Assembly (NCBI GenBank): GCA_018713005.1
Contig: DVFX01000115.1
Span: 1-25,356 of the forward strand
DNA length: 25,356 nucleotides
Direction of reading: 5' to 3'
Source: Scatomorpha gallistercoris
Lineage (GTDB): Bacteria > Bacillota > Clostridia > Oscillospirales > Oscillospiraceae
Both the position numbers and the translations under genes were made by a program. Shown here in pieces: positions 6,620-14,129 of the stretch; positions within the stretch are counted from its first letter, which is position 1, and every line of letters starts with the position of its first letter. The notes below the pieces were generated by a model. The model was not told where the DNA came from and made no database searches. It saw nothing but the letters and a program-made list of their open reading frames with translations.

Positions 6620-7985
6620 ATTTCGCCTCGGCGGTGCGGCGGCGGAGTATTTTCGGGAGGCACAGCGCGAACACTATACCTGTCACGATGACGGCTGCGG
6701 CGTCCGCGATGGGCTCGCAGTAGAAGGTGGCCTCGGCGCTGACGAGGCGGGGAAGGAGCAGCATGCTCGCAAGGAACAGGCTCTTGCGGAAAAGCGAGCA
6801 GACGAGCGAAATGTGCACCTGGCCCATGGCCGTCAGCTCGTCGACAAAGGTGTATTGCAGGGCCAGCGGGATTATCATCAGGGTGAACATCTGGATATAT
6901 CTCACGCTGCGCGCGGCCGTTTCCGCGTCGTCGGTGAAGAGGCTCACAAAGAGGGCCGAGACGCCGGTGTGCGCCGCGATGGTCATAAGCGTACAGAACG
7001 CGAGACAGAGCAGCGCAATGCACAGTATGGCCTTCTTTATTCGCGCAGGCTGCGCCGCGCCGTAGTTGAAGCTCACAACCGGCTGCGCGCCCTCGGTTAT
7101 GCCGCCCATGGGCAGGCTTATCAGAGAGAACCAGCTTTGTACAATGGTCGCGCAGGTGACGAGCATGTCGCCCTCGCCCGGGCCGCCGTAGCGCTGCAAT
7201 ACGCCGTTGAGAATGATTAGTATCGCGCTGTCGGAGCCGAGTATGAGGAAGGTCGGCAGGCCGTAGGCGAGTATGCGCCGCACCAGCGCCGGCTCAAACC
7301 GTCCGCGCGTCAGGCGCACGGCGGCCTTCTTGCGCAGCAGGCAGTAGAGCACAACGCCGCAGGAGGCCATCTGGGATATGACCGTGGCCACGGCCGCTCC
7401 GGCCACGTCCATGTGCAGCAGGAAGATGAAAACCGGGTCGAGGGCGATATTCATCACCGCGCCGAGCATGACGGTCAGCATACCCAGCCCCGAACAGCCC
7501 TGGGCAATCAGGTAGCTGTTCAGCCCCGCAGCGAGCAGGGCAAAGACTGTGCCCGAGGTGTATATCGTGAGGTAGGTGTCCGCGTAGCCGAAGGTGTCCT
7601 CGCTGGCTCCGAACCACATCAGCAGCTGCCCTTTGAACAGCAGGAAAACGGACGTCAGCACGGCGGCGAGCGCCAGCAGGGTCATAAAGCCGTTGGAAAC
7701 GACCTTCTCGGCCTCGCCGCGGCGCCCCTCGCCCAGACGCATAGCCAGTATCGGCGCGCCACCAAGCCCGACCAGCGAGGCGAAGGAGCTCAAAAGCGTG
7801 ACAATCGGCCCGCAGACGCCGACTCCGGCGAGGGCAAGCCCGCCAATATCTGCGATGTGGCCTATATACATCCTGTCTACGATGCTGTAGAGCACATTGA
7901 CCATCTGCGCGAGCATAGTCGGTATCGCCAGACGGCAGACGAGCGGGAACATCCTGTCGCGCCCGAGGTCGGTGGCCCTTGCCAT
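6618..7985 (-). CDS. MATE-family multidrug/cation antiporter
   Basis: 455 residues and about 12 membrane segments. Typical MATE features are the N-terminal FPLVCRLAIPTMLAQMVNVL and YSIVDRMYIGHI, the internal QG motif in YLIAQGCSGLG, and the second-half repeat beginning around LPTFLILGSDSAILI with SLPMGGITEGAQPVVSFNYG. It resembles the MepA/DinF-like branch of Na+- or H+-coupled exporters found in Firmicutes; the substrate is not predictable. The start is the ATG at 7983-7985, seven bases after AGGGGTGA, rather than an in-frame codon seven residues earlier that precedes this site. It has its own promoter and shares the terminator with the convergent SLH gene. No local regulator gene is adjacent. 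Confidence 0.93.
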   Translation of the reverse strand: MARATDLGRDRMFPLVCRLAIPTMLAQMVNVLYSIVDRMYIGHIADIGGLALAGVGVCGPIVTLLSSFASLVGLGGAPILAMRLGEGRRGEAEKVVSNGFMTLLALAAVLTSVFLLFKGQLLMWFGASEDTFGYADTYLTIYTSGTVFALLAAGLNSYLIAQGCSGLGMLTVMLGAVMNIALDPVFIFLLHMDVAGAAVATVISQMASCGVVLYCLLRKKAAVRLTRGRFEPALVRRILAYGLPTFLILGSDSAILIILNGVLQRYGGPGEGDMLVTCATIVQSWFSLISLPMGGITEGAQPVVSFNYGAAQPARIKKAILCIALLCLAFCTLMTIAAHTGVSALFVSLFTDDAETAARSVRYIQMFTLMIIPLALQYTFVDELTAMGQVHISLVCSLFRKSLFLASMLLLPRLVSAEATFYCEPIADAAAVIVTGIVFALCLPKILRRRTAEAK

Positions 7986-8014
7986 AAAAACATCACCCCT
8001 AAACAACGCGGCCC

Positions 8015-8043
8015 ATTATACGCTGTTCACCCTGCCGAGTAAA
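8015..8043 (-). promoter_or_regulatory. Promoter of the MATE gene
   Basis: Minus strand: TTTACT (8038-8043), 17 bases, perfect TATAAT (8015-8020). The predicted start is near 8008, with a leader of about 23 bases. Confidence 0.75.
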
Positions 8044-8071
8044 GGGGTTTTTAAAACTTTTTTGGCCTAAA

Positions 8072-10360
8072 CTATGCGGGCAGCACCCCGGCCCCGCTCT
8101 TTTCGAGCACCAGGGCCCCGCCGGAGGCGACGGCTGTCACGCTGTCGCCCTGATGCAGCGCCCCTGAGAGCAAGGCGTCGGCCAGCGGGTCCTCGAGCTC
8201 GGAGGCGATAGTGCGCCGGAGCGGGCGCGCGCCGCTGGCCGGGTCGTAGCCGTGCTCGGCCAGGAGCGAGAGCGCCTCGCCGGAGACCGTGAGGGATATG
8301 CCGAGTCCGGCCAGACGCTCAACGAAGCGCTCCGTCATGCCGGAAGCAATCCTGCGCACGTCGTCCAGGCTAAGGCGGCGGAAGAAGATGGTGCCGTCCA
8401 CACGGCCCAGGAACTCGGGGCGGAAGGTGTCCTTCAGCTCGCGCATGACCGCCTCGCGCATGCCGTCCTGCCCACCCTCGCCGGTGAAGCCCAGGGCGGG
8501 ACGCTCATCCGTCATGGCGCGCGCGCCCACGTTGCTGGTCATTACCACGATTGTGCTGCGGAAATCCGCCTTCCGCCCGGCGGAGTCAGTGAGCCGCCCG
8601 TCGTCCATTATCTGCAGCAGGAGGTTGTACACGTCCGGATGTGCCTTCTCGATTTCGTCGAAGAGCACGACAGACCAGGGCGAGCGGCGCACCCGCTCCG
8701 TCAGCTGCCCGCCCTCGCCGTAGCCGACGTAGCCGGGCGGGGAGCCGATAAGCTTGCTGACTGCGTGCTTCTCCATGTACTCGGACATGTCAAAACGTAT
8801 CAGCGCGCCCTCGTCGCCGTACACGGCCTCGGCCAGAGCGCGGCACAGCTCGGTTTTGCCCACGCCGGTGGGGCCGAGAAAGAGGAAGCTGCCTATTGGG
8901 CGGCCGGGGTCGGACAGCCCGGCGCGGCCTCGGCGTATGGCCTTGGCCACGGCTGAGACGGCTTCGTCCTGCCCGATGACCCGACGATGCAGCACCTGCT
9001 CCAGCTGCATGAGCCTGTCAGCCTCACTCTGGGTTATGGCGGAGACCGGTACGCCGGTCCACTCCGAGACTATCTGTGCGACGTCGCCCTCGGTTACGGG
9101 GGAGCGGGGCCCGGAGCGCAGCCGCACGGAGGCTGAGGCCTCATCCAGCAGGTCCACGGCCTTGTCGGGCAGCCTGCGGTCGCAGATATAGCGCGAGGAG
9201 AGGCGCACGGCCGCGCGCACGGCGGCGTCTGCTATGGCCAGGTTGTGGTGGCGCTCTAGCTTGGGCAGCAGGGCGTAGAGCATCTCCACGCAGGAGGCGG
9301 CGTCCGGCTCGGGGACGTTCACCGGCTGGAAGCGCCGCTCCAGCGCCGCGTCCTTTTCGATGTGCTTGCGGTATTCGTCGGGAGTGGTCGCGCCAATGAC
9401 CTGAATCTCGCCGCGCGAGAGGGCGGGCTTGAGTATATTCGCCGCGTCCAGCGCGCCCTCGGCGGAGCCAGCGCCGACAATGGTGTGTATCTCGTCTATA
9501 AATATGATGACGTCGCCGGCGCGCTCGACGTCGCGCAGCACACACTTGACCCTGTCCTCAAAGTCGCCGCGGTACTTCGTACCGGCCAGCATAGAGGCCA
9601 TGTCGAGCGAAACTATGCGCCGGGAGCGCAGCTCCTCCGGCACGTCTCCGCAGGCCACGCGCCAGGCCAGGCCCTCGGCCACGGCAGTCTTGCCGACACC
9701 GGGCTCTCCGACCAGGATGGGATTGTTCTTCGTGCGGCGGGAGAGTATTTGAATTACGCGGCCTATCTCCTGGTCGCGGCCCACGACGGGGTCGATGCCG
9801 CCGTTTGCGGCCAGGAGCGTGAGGTCGCGGCTGTACTGGTCCAGGGTACGGGTGTCGGCGCGGCGGGCGGGATTCCTGACCGGGGCCTGCTGTCCCTGGC
9901 CGGAACGGCCCGGGCGGTTTTCCGACTGGCCGAAGAGGGCCAAAATGGCGTTGAAGAGCTCGTCCGTCTCCGTCCCGGCGAGCTCGAGCGCGCGCACGCC
10001 GGCACAGCCCGGCACGCGCAGTACGCCGAGCAGTATGTGTTCCGTGCCGACGTAGCCGTGGCCCAGCCGCCTCGCGTCCTGGGAGGCGTGCTCCAGGGCG
10101 CTGCGGCCGTTGGCGGTCAGGCCCTGCTCCGGTCCGCCGGGTGCCCCGGAACCACTGACCTCGACGGCGGCACGGGTGAGCTTGGCCATGTTCAGGCCGA
10201 GGGATGAGAGGACGCGCGCGCCCAGCCCGTCCGTCTCAGCGGCCACGCCGAGCAGCAGATGCTCCGTGCCGACATAGCTGTGCCCGAGCGAGGCGGCCGC
10301 GTCGCGCGCCGCCTTTATGGCCGACGAGGCCCTGTCTGTAAATCTGACGCTGTTTCTCAT
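8072..10360 (-). CDS. clpC: ClpC-type AAA+ unfoldase lacking the middle domain
   Basis: 762 residues. The double Clp_N repeat (two YVGTEHLLLGV-type motifs) covers about 1-145. NBD1 has Walker A GEPGVGKT (about 217-224) and Walker B IIFIDEIHTI. NBD2 has Walker A GPTGVGKTE (about 495) and Walker B VVLFDEIEKA. LGF near 622, in ALGFTGEG, matches the ClpP-docking loop. The protein should unfold substrates for ClpP. The roughly 60-residue M-domain coiled coil that ClpC normally carries between VRLRS and WTGVPVS is absent; only about 15 residues join them. ClpC adaptors such as MecA work through that domain, so regulation must differ; in this respect it resembles ClpA. The usual ctsR-mcsA-mcsB neighbours and any visible CtsR heptads are missing. 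The start ATG (10358-10360) lies eight bases after AAGGAGG; a TTG seven codons earlier precedes that site. No clear terminator is visible after the stop. Confidence 0.92.
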   Translation of the reverse strand: MRNSVRFTDRASSAIKAARDAAASLGHSYVGTEHLLLGVAAETDGLGARVLSSLGLNMAKLTRAAVEVSGSGAPGGPEQGLTANGRSALEHASQDARRLGHGYVGTEHILLGVLRVPGCAGVRALELAGTETDELFNAILALFGQSENRPGRSGQGQQAPVRNPARRADTRTLDQYSRDLTLLAANGGIDPVVGRDQEIGRVIQILSRRTKNNPILVGEPGVGKTAVAEGLAWRVACGDVPEELRSRRIVSLDMASMLAGTKYRGDFEDRVKCVLRDVERAGDVIIFIDEIHTIVGAGSAEGALDAANILKPALSRGEIQVIGATTPDEYRKHIEKDAALERRFQPVNVPEPDAASCVEMLYALLPKLERHHNLAIADAAVRAAVRLSSRYICDRRLPDKAVDLLDEASASVRLRSGPRSPVTEGDVAQIVSEWTGVPVSAITQSEADRLMQLEQVLHRRVIGQDEAVSAVAKAIRRGRAGLSDPGRPIGSFLFLGPTGVGKTELCRALAEAVYGDEGALIRFDMSEYMEKHAVSKLIGSPPGYVGYGEGGQLTERVRRSPWSVVLFDEIEKAHPDVYNLLLQIMDDGRLTDSAGRKADFRSTIVVMTSNVGARAMTDERPALGFTGEGGQDGMREAVMRELKDTFRPEFLGRVDGTIFFRRLSLDDVRRIASGMTERFVERLAGLGISLTVSGEALSLLAEHGYDPASGARPLRRTIASELEDPLADALLSGALHQGDSVTAVASGGALVLEKSGAGVLPA

Positions 10361-10380
10361 GGTACATGCCTCCTTGCGCA

Positions 10381-10409
10381 ATTATAGAACCCGATGCACG
10401 CGAGATAAG
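10381..10409 (-). promoter_or_regulatory. Possible clpC promoter
   Basis: Minus strand: perfect TATAAT at 10381-10386 with a poor -35 (CTTATC, 10404-10409) at 17 bases. The predicted start near 10374 would fall at the ribosome binding site (10369-10375), which weakens the call. Confidence 0.35.
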
Positions 10410-10517
10410 CCGTATTCTGCGCGCATGGGTAAGTATTGCCAGACAAGGGGTTTCGTAGTCAGCCAGGCAGGGAAAACCGGCGCGAATAATTGCCGGGCTC
10501 CGGGGGAAACTGCGGGT

Positions 10518-11357
10518 ATGAGGACTAAATGGGCTGCGTTTTTGATATTCTGCGCATACGTAATGGCGCTCGCCGCGCTCACCGCTCCTGCCAGGGCGGA
10601 GCCGGACGAGGTCACTCTGCCGGCGGTCATGTATCACCACATAGACGCTGACGCTGCAAGCTCCGGGGCCTATGTCATCACGCCGGAGACATTTGAAAGC
10701 GACCTGCGCTGGCTGCGTGTTCACGGCTATGAATCCGTGAGCGTGCGTGAGCTGCTCGACTGGGAGACCGGAAAGGGCTCGCTGCCGGAGAAGCCGGTGC
10801 TGCTCACCTTTGACGATGGGCAGGAGAGCTTCCACGCCTGGGCTCTGCCGCTGCTTGAGAAATACGGCATGTGCGCCGTCGCCGCCGTGGTGGGCAGCTA
10901 CGCCGACGAGTACACGGCAAATGGCGACACTAATGTTAAATACGCCTGCATGAGCTGGGACACAATCGCCGAAGCCGCCGCTACGGGCAGGGTGGAGATA
11001 GCCTCGCACACCCAGGCCATGCACGAGGCGGACGGGGAACGGCGGGGATGCAGGATAAACCCGGGCGAGAATCCGGCCGACTACGCCGCGGCTCTCAACG
11101 CGGATTTGGCCGAGGTGGAGGCGTCGATAATCTCGGCGACGGGGAGGGCGCCGGCGGCCTTCGCCTATCCGTTCGGCTTTACCTGCGCCGAGGCCGAGGC
11201 CGTGCTCACGGAGCGGGGATATGCCGCCGCCTTCACATGCGAAGAGAGGCTGAACACGCTCACGCGCGCTCCGGGCGAGCTGATGCGCATAGGCCGCTTC
11301 AACCGCGCCTCGGGAGCGGACAGCGGTCGGTTCTTCGCCTCCATGGGCTTGGACTGA
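10518..11357 (+). CDS. Exported polysaccharide deacetylase (CE4 / NodB-like)
   Basis: 279 residues. A signal peptide or N-terminal anchor starts MRTKWAAFLIFCAYVMALAA and probably ends at ARA near residue 29. The NodB-homology domain shows VMYHHI (about 36-41), TFDDG (about 97-101, with the catalytic and metal-binding Asp pair), SHTQAMH (about 162-168) and AYPFGF (about 215-220). These are the metal-site and substrate-groove motifs of CE4 enzymes, which remove N-acetyl groups from peptidoglycan or other amino-sugar polymers. The MYHHI opening and an HTxxxH rather than HTxxH spacing resemble the IcaB/PgaB-like branch. The substrate remains open. Upstream in-frame starts lie in the clpC 5' region and precede the signal peptide, so they are not used here. 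The SD (GGGGGA) is weak. It is divergent from clpC and ends at a bidirectional terminator. Confidence 0.87.
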   Translation: MRTKWAAFLIFCAYVMALAALTAPARAEPDEVTLPAVMYHHIDADAASSGAYVITPETFESDLRWLRVHGYESVSVRELLDWETGKGSLPEKPVLLTFDDGQESFHAWALPLLEKYGMCAVAAVVGSYADEYTANGDTNVKYACMSWDTIAEAAATGRVEIASHTQAMHEADGERRGCRINPGENPADYAAALNADLAEVEASIISATGRAPAAFAYPFGFTCAEAEAVLTERGYAAAFTCEERLNTLTRAPGELMRIGRFNRASGADSGRFFASMGLD

Positions 11358-11364
11358 AAACAAA

Positions 11365-11396
11365 AATCCCCCGGCGGCGGGCGCCGTCGGGGGATT
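11365..11396. terminator. Bidirectional terminator between the deacetylase and CNNM operon
   Basis: Arms AATCCCCCGGCGGC (11365-11378) and GCCGTCGGGGGATT (11383-11396) pair over 14 positions with one wobble and a four-base loop. On the minus strand the stem is followed by TTTTTGTTTT, an excellent terminator for the CNNM genes. On the plus strand the downstream T-run is weaker. Confidence 0.9.
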
Positions 11397-11406
11397 AGTA
11401 TGTCTA

Positions 11407-12672
11407 TTATTCGTCCTGCTGTTCTGTCTCATGCCTGTGCACCAGGACTTTGTCCACGCGCTGTTTATCCATTGCGAGGATGGTGACGGTCAGGCCGTCG
11501 TAGTCAAAGCTCTCGCCCGGCTCCGGAAAGCGTCCGAACATCTCTATGGCCCAGCCTCCTACGGTGTCGCTCTCACACTCAAAGTCGTCCTCGTCGAGAC
11601 CGACAAGCTCCAGGAAGTCGGAGATAGTCATGTCGCCGTCGAGCTCATACTCGCCCTCGGCCTTCTCCACGACCTCGGTCTCCACCTCGTCCGTTTCGTC
11701 CCATATCTCGCCGACAATCTGCTCAAGCACGTCCTCGAGGGAGATAACGCCCAGCGTCCCGCCGTATTCGTCGGTGACGATGGCGAGGTGCTTCTTCGCG
11801 TGGCGCAGCTCAGCGAGCACCTGCGGCAGCTTTATCGTCTTGTAGACGTAGAGCGGCTCCATCAGCATGGCCCGTATGTCTGGGTGCGGGTCGTCGGTCA
11901 GGGCCTTGAGAAAGTGGTTCAGGTACAAAAAGCCGATTATGTTGTCTATGCTGTCCTCGTAGACGGGCAGGCGCGAGTGCGTGCTCCCTTCAATCTCCGC
12001 GATGATGTCGTCCCAGTCGTCGTCTATGTCTATCGCGTCGACATCCACGCGGGCGGTCATGGCCTCGCTCGCACTCAGCTCAGAGAACTCCAGCGCGCTC
12101 TTGAGCAGCTCGCTGCGGCCCTCGGTCAGCACGCTCTCATCCTCGGCGGTGTCGATAATACTTTGCAGCTCTTCAACCGCCGCCTCGTCCCCCTCCGGCT
12201 GCTCCTCTCCGCGCATGGGGAGAGTCAGCAGCTTGGCAAGACGGCCGAGCGTCCAGCTGAAGGGCGTGACTATGATGGTCAGCACGCGCACCGGCTTCGC
12301 AAGGCTCAAGGTCAGGCTGTTGGCGTTCTTCCCGGCGATTAGCCTGGGCAGGGCCTCGCCGAACAGGACTATCAGCACCAGCGCGCCGACGGCGTAAAGC
12401 CACATCCAGCGCGTACTGCCGTATGTCTCCACACAGGCCACGCAGGCGATGGAGACGGCCAATATGTTGGCCAGGCTGTTGCCCAGCAGGATGGCGTCAA
12501 TGGTGGAGTCGAAGCGGTCGAGCAGTTTCAGCGCCGTGGCGGCGGAGCGCTTGCCGGACTCGGCGGCGGACTCTATGCGCAGGCGGTTGCACTCGGAAAA
12601 CGCGCTCTCACTGGCGGAGAACAGCGCCGAGAGGGCCAGCAGAAGCAGGAAAGCCACTATGTATCCGGTCAT
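11407..12672 (-). CDS. CNNM/CorC-type membrane protein with CBS pair (copy A)
   Basis: 421 residues. The N-terminal CNNM (DUF21) membrane domain (about 1-175) includes SALFSASESAFSECNRLRI, LLGNSLANILAV and FGEALPRLIAGKNA. A CBS pair (about 200-325) contains HSRLPVYEDSIDNIIGFLY and TDEYGGTLGVISLEDVLEQI. A CorC/HlyC-type C-terminal domain (about 340-413) ends the fold. CNNM proteins are linked to Mg2+ (or Co2+) transport and respond to ATP-Mg through the CBS domains. The old name 'hemolysin C-like' is misleading. The start ATG overlaps the stop of copy B in an ATGA, so translation is coupled and this is the second gene of a two-gene operon. The direction of ion movement cannot be read from the sequence. 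Confidence 0.9.
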   Translation of the reverse strand: MTGYIVAFLLLLALSALFSASESAFSECNRLRIESAAESGKRSAATALKLLDRFDSTIDAILLGNSLANILAVSIACVACVETYGSTRWMWLYAVGALVLIVLFGEALPRLIAGKNANSLTLSLAKPVRVLTIIVTPFSWTLGRLAKLLTLPMRGEEQPEGDEAAVEELQSIIDTAEDESVLTEGRSELLKSALEFSELSASEAMTARVDVDAIDIDDDWDDIIAEIEGSTHSRLPVYEDSIDNIIGFLYLNHFLKALTDDPHPDIRAMLMEPLYVYKTIKLPQVLAELRHAKKHLAIVTDEYGGTLGVISLEDVLEQIVGEIWDETDEVETEVVEKAEGEYELDGDMTISDFLELVGLDEDDFECESDTVGGWAIEMFGRFPEPGESFDYDGLTVTILAMDKQRVDKVLVHRHETEQQDE

Positions 12673-13961
12673 TTCGCCTCGCCCCCTTCCTTGCCCGCGT
12701 CGGGCTCGGGCAGCACGCGGCAGATGAGCTTGACTATGCGGTTCTGGCGCATTTCTCCGACGGTGACGGACAGGCGGTTCCAGGTGAAGCTCTCTCGCGT
12801 GGAGGGGATGCGGTCAAACTGCTCGTAGGCCCACTCGCCCATGAGCTTGTATTCGTCCTCGTCCGGCAGCTCCCTGGTGTCCAAGCCCAGCCTCTCGAGC
12901 GTCTCGCCGAGCGACATCTCAGCGTCTACCTCAAAACGTCCCCCGCCAAGCGGCACAAAGCTCTCCTCGACCACGTCGTCCTCGTCCCATATCTCGCCTA
13001 CCAGCTCTTCGAGTATGTCCTCAACCGTCACAATGCCGAGCACGCCGCCGTAGCCGTCCGTGACCACGGCCATGTTGAGCTTCTTGGAGCTCATAAGGCT
13101 CAGCAGCTTGTCAATCTTCATGTCGCGCTCGACGAAGTAGGCCGCGTCGAGCAGGGAGCGCAGATTCACAGCGCCCCTGTGCGTCAGGTATTCGCGTATG
13201 TACTTGCGTATCTGCAGCACGCCGATTATGTTGTCCACGCTGTCCTCGTAGACGGGCAGGCGCGAGTGCCGCTCCCGCTTTATAAAGTCCAGCGTCTGCG
13301 CGGTGTCCCACTCCACGTCTATCGCGGCGACGTCGACGCGCGCGGTGAGTATGTTCTCCGCCGTGAGGTCGGCGAATTGCAGCGCGCTGCTGACCAGCTC
13401 TCCGCGCTCCGTGTCCAGCGAGCCCTGGTCGGTCATGTCCTCGATGAGCTCGTAGAGCTCATCCTCGGTGACGGAGACCTCGGCCTCGCCCTTGGTCAGG
13501 GAGGCAAAGGCCCGGCCTATGCAGCGGAAGAACACATAGAGGGGCTTGAAGAGCAGCGTGAAGAAGCGCAGGGAGCCGGACGCGGCCAGGCATATGCGCT
13601 CGGGGTACTTGGCCGCCACGTTTTTGGGCAGGGCCTCGGCCAGGAAGAACACAATCAGCGCCGCGCACACGGCGGCGACTGCGGAGGCCCAGTTGGGCCA
13701 GTCGGACACTACGATGAGGTAAGTAACCAGGGAGGCCAGCGCCACATGCGAGAGGTTGGTGCCGATGAGTATGGCGCCGCGGGACGATTCCCAGTTGTCC
13801 AGGATGCGCAGAGTGCGCTTCGTCCGGCGCTCCGAATCATCGCGCGATTTTATGCGCGAGCGCGACACGTTTTCAAATGCCGCCTCCACCATTGAGAAAT
13901 ATGCGGCCAGCAGCAGCGCCGCCGCCGCGCCTATGGTGCAACTTAAACTGCCTGCGTCCAT
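12669..13961 (-). CDS. CNNM/CorC-type membrane protein with CBS pair (copy B)
   Basis: 430 residues and the first gene of the pair. It has the same architecture as its neighbour: a CNNM domain with SMVEAAFENVSRSRI, LIGTNLSHVALA and LAEALPKNVAAKYPE; a CBS pair with HSRLPVYEDSVDNIIGVLQ and TDGYGGVLGIVTVEDILEEL; and a CorC/HlyC domain from about residue 345 containing GEWAYEQFDRIP. The two are diverged paralogues, most similar in the CBS region. In the membrane domain the position read LLGNS in copy A is LIGTN here, and the acidic helix motif is AEALP rather than GEALP. They may form a heterodimer, as CNNM proteins dimerise; this is inference. The start ATG (13959-13961) has only a weak, distant SD (GGGAG at about 12 bases). 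A consensus promoter lies upstream. Confidence 0.9.
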   Translation of the reverse strand: MDAGSLSCTIGAAAALLLAAYFSMVEAAFENVSRSRIKSRDDSERRTKRTLRILDNWESSRGAILIGTNLSHVALASLVTYLIVVSDWPNWASAVAAVCAALIVFFLAEALPKNVAAKYPERICLAASGSLRFFTLLFKPLYVFFRCIGRAFASLTKGEAEVSVTEDELYELIEDMTDQGSLDTERGELVSSALQFADLTAENILTARVDVAAIDVEWDTAQTLDFIKRERHSRLPVYEDSVDNIIGVLQIRKYIREYLTHRGAVNLRSLLDAAYFVERDMKIDKLLSLMSSKKLNMAVVTDGYGGVLGIVTVEDILEELVGEIWDEDDVVEESFVPLGGGRFEVDAEMSLGETLERLGLDTRELPDEDEYKLMGEWAYEQFDRIPSTRESFTWNRLSVTVGEMRQNRIVKLICRVLPEPDAGKEGGEAK

Positions 13962-14037
13962 TGAGGACTATCACTCCCAGCAAGGTAATGTTATATGGCT
14001 ATGTAAAGCAAAACCACATTATAATCATTAATTTCAG

Positions 14038-14066
14038 ATTATAGCATCGGCGCTGCCCCTTGTCAA
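14038..14066 (-). promoter_or_regulatory. Consensus promoter of the CNNM operon
   Basis: Minus strand: perfect TTGACA (14061-14066), 17 bases, perfect TATAAT (14038-14043). The predicted start near 14031 gives a leader of about 70 bases in which I see no known riboswitch. Confidence 0.9.
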
Positions 14067-14077
14067 TCACGGCGGGC

Positions 14078-14106
14078 TTGAGCCCGGACGGAATATGTGC
14101 TATGCT
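14078..14106 (+). promoter_or_regulatory. Promoter of the M16 peptidase gene
   Basis: TTGAGC (14078-14083), 17 bases, TATGCT (14101-14106). The -35 box is inside a CGGGCT-TG-AGCCCG inverted repeat (14073-14086). It is back-to-back with the CNNM promoter, 11 bases between the -35 boxes. Confidence 0.6.
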
Positions 14107-14129
14107 TTCAGGGATTGGAGGCGCAGGGG

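Noticed and set aside
5482..7023. Long minus-strand open frame spanning the end of the SLH gene, the terminator and the start of the MATE coding region
   Set aside because: It runs through a strong terminator and opposite two well-supported genes, and its translation matches no known fold.
8044..8071. Terminator downstream of clpC
   Set aside because: Only A/T runs are visible on the minus strand, with no stable GC-rich stem before them.
10361..10517. CtsR or CIRCE operator at clpC and a promoter for the deacetylase gene
   Set aside because: No GGTCAAA heptads and no TTAGCACTC-type inverted repeat are present, and no convincing plus-strand -35/-10 pair was found.
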